20,177 nucleotides of DNA from Plakobranchus ocellatus (taxonomy: Eukaryota > Mollusca > Gastropoda > Plakobranchidae). The notes under the pieces are model-generated. The model was not told the origin of the DNA, made no database searches, and worked only from the letters and a program-made list of their open reading frames with translations. The translations under genes were made by a program, and so were the position numbers. The stretch is taken from assembly GCA_019648995.1 (NCBI GenBank), contig BLXT01000154.1, positions 1,332,215-1,352,391 on the forward strand, in the 5' to 3' direction. Of this stretch, positions 1 through 20,177 are shown piece after piece; the stretch's first letter is position 1; each line of letters opens with the position of its first letter.

Positions 1-18263
<18,263 letters not shown>

Positions 18264-18395
18264 ATCTGTGTGTTTAGAACCCTGTGCTGCCTTAGATCCT
18301 GTCTGTGTGTTGGGGACTGCACTACAACTGCTCACAGTAGTGGAAGAAACCAACAATTGGATAGAGTAGAAAAATGACCTGTACTGCAGACAACC
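18264..18395 (-). other. Probable TDO2 5' UTR up to a candidate splice acceptor
   Basis: Upstream of the ATG the transcript-sense sequence runs back to a strong acceptor-like pyrimidine run and cag (ttttttttcag, complement at about 18396-18406). This suggests the first coding exon begins at 18395, behind a non-coding first exon. The reading frame is open throughout these 132 bp, so an N-terminal extension is formally possible, but it has no resemblance to known TDOs. Confidence 0.4.
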
Positions 18396-20177
18396 CTGAA
18401 AAAAAATCTGCAACAAAATAAATGTGATAGGCTTGATCACAGATAATGAGATAGGATAACAGCAGCTGCTGCACAGTATTATTTTATAGATTCAGGTATT
18501 ATCAATATACCTTATAAAATTTTGAAACGAAGTAAAATACACAAAGAAGTTTATATGACAATGTATAAGTTAAATGTGCTACAACTTGCACAATAAAATA
18601 AATAGAAATAATTATCATCATAAAACCTTCCTTCCAATGAGCTGCTTGTTTTTACTTAATAGGTCATTTTTTTGTTGTTGTTTTTTAAATTTTTTTTTTA
18701 TTTTCAATTAGACTTTTACTCCTTTGAAAAGGGTGGCTTTAGTAAGTCGTGTTGAATTTATCACAGGCAAAAAGAGTACAATGTATAGTTCAAATTATAC
18801 CTTTTTATTCCTCCTTTTCTTTATCTATTTTACGTCTCTTTTGATAAACAATACAAACAATTTAGGTCAAACTTCTAATGAAATCATATTGATCTTAATT
18901 AAATGTAACTTAAAGCTCAATGGCTAGACAGTCTATTGTCATCTTTGCTGACAGGTTTTCCTGGTTTTGACGTGACCTTATTAAAATATAGGTTTCAATT
19001 TACTGTCACATTTTGTCTACGGCTGAAATAGTTGCAAGTTGGCAAAGTTTTGTTTTTTTTTTCCCCCCAAATCCATAGTAAGGTTTCCTTCTCGCTCCCC
19101 AGCTCCCTAGGAATGCATATATATTCTATACCATCTAATTTTCATTCTGTACCACTTGCTTTATGGTGTAAATTTTCCCTGTCAACATTTATTAAGAAGA
19201 GAAAAGCGGTTGTAGCGTAAGAAAATGAAGAACAACTGCACAGCAACAATAACAATAACAGTAATAGCACCATCTCCAGCAATAACAACAACAGCCCCAA
19301 CAACAGGGCAAAAACAACAGTGCCGACAAAACAGATATATTGAATAGTGTATTAACTCTACTAAGAGCGATAAGGAGTTCATTGCCTGTATTTAGAAAAT
19401 AAACTAATTTTAAACATTCCAAAGATCCATGCATCAACTCACATAAGAAAGAAGCATTAACAAGTTTAAATTGAAATTGAAACTGTCTCTAAATCTGTAT
19501 AAAATTGTTCCATCAATAATTCAGAAGCTACGAATAAAAGAATACGGTAACACGATAAAAGTCGTTCCATGCAACTCACTCAGGGAAATTGATGTAGAAT
19601 TAACTCAATTTGTGTTGGCCTATCGGGAGTTTTTGTCACACTTTATCAAACTGATGTTAATACACAATTTGTCCAAACTAAAAATTCCCATTTATGTTTT
19701 AGATCTAAAAATGCCTGGCTTTTTTTTTTTTAGGCCAAGTTATAAAGCTACGCCGTGTAGTGACACGGGCCATTGGTTTTCACTTTTACATGTTCATACT
19801 GTAATTAAAAACAGTTTAGGTACATGATTGTAATGACATTAAGATAAAGCTAGTATCGTTATATTGTAGTTCTATGATTTAGGCTATGGTGGTTTGTTCA
19901 ACAAAGCATTAACATTTATTTCACCATAAAAAAACGCTTGAGGCTACCGTCTAGATAGATTCAAGTCTGTGTACATTTAAATCTGTTAGCCTCATCCGTT
20001 AAAAGTATATTATGGTAAACAAAACTGAAACATATAATGATATTATAGGTACTTTTTTCCCATGCTTTGGCATTAAAATTGGTAGATTCATCGACTTTGA
20101 CAGGAAAAGAAATTGGTAGATTGGCGGTCGAGAATACACATCTCAAATTTAATATCAAAGCAAGGTTGCCCGTGGCA
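18396..20177. other. TDO2 5' flank or 5' UTR intron, no coding exon seen
   Basis: AT-rich sequence with no recognised exon, RNA gene or transposon. It includes an AAC-rich stretch (19231-19320) and several T runs. Open frames here are short and lack any family motif. The promoter could lie here, but I cannot place it from sequence alone. Confidence 0.6.
19231..19320. repeat. Degenerate AAC/AAT-rich simple repeat
   Basis: About 90 bp rich in ACAACA and AATAAC units with interruptions, a decayed trinucleotide microsatellite. Confidence 0.7.

Noticed and set aside
19471..19827. 118-codon plus-strand open frame
   Set aside because: AT-driven composition, no recognisable domain, no splice or start context; consistent with chance.

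Overview
The window is eukaryotic. It is AT-rich and intron-dense, with no prokaryotic-style operon. Its backbone is one spliced gene on the minus strand covering almost the whole window. I could assemble twelve coding exons (89 to 18263) with GT-AG borders and a continuous reading frame. Together they encode about 340 residues of tryptophan 2,3-dioxygenase (TDO2, the vermilion orthologue), the heme enzyme that opens the kynurenine pathway. Transcription runs from high to low coordinates. The start codon is at 18263 and the twelfth exon ends at 89. By comparison with animal TDOs, the last roughly 50 residues (after the GTGGSSGY loop and the LRSTV strand) lie beyond position 1.

The introns carry transposon debris. 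Intron 9 (3323-8750) is the largest. It holds an inactivated non-LTR retrotransposon of the I-like group in antisense orientation, with a reverse transcriptase, an RNase H and a CCHC-like tail. That element is split by a further ~1.64 kb AT-rich insertion. The same intron holds a probable tRNA-derived SINE. Intron 10 holds a 231-bp, 5'-truncated RTE-like retrotransposon tail flanked by a perfect 16-bp target-site duplication. Intron 3 holds a possible relict pogo/Tigger-like element, with degenerate terminal inverted repeats ending about 50 bp from exon 3. Intron 4 holds a ~290-bp GA-rich tract. TCTAGA-type microsatellites are scattered through several introns.

The organism is an invertebrate animal. 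The protein looks intermediate between insect and vertebrate TDO. The abundant TCTAGATCTAGA motifs, together with the I-like and RTE-like retroelements, make a mollusc, perhaps a heterobranch gastropod, my best guess; this is inference. The region above 18396 (5' flank or 5' UTR intron) has no recognisable coding exon.

I see no novel multi-gene system. The most useful results are the complete exon map of TDO2, a few unusual substitutions in its conserved core, and the layered transposon insertions in its introns.
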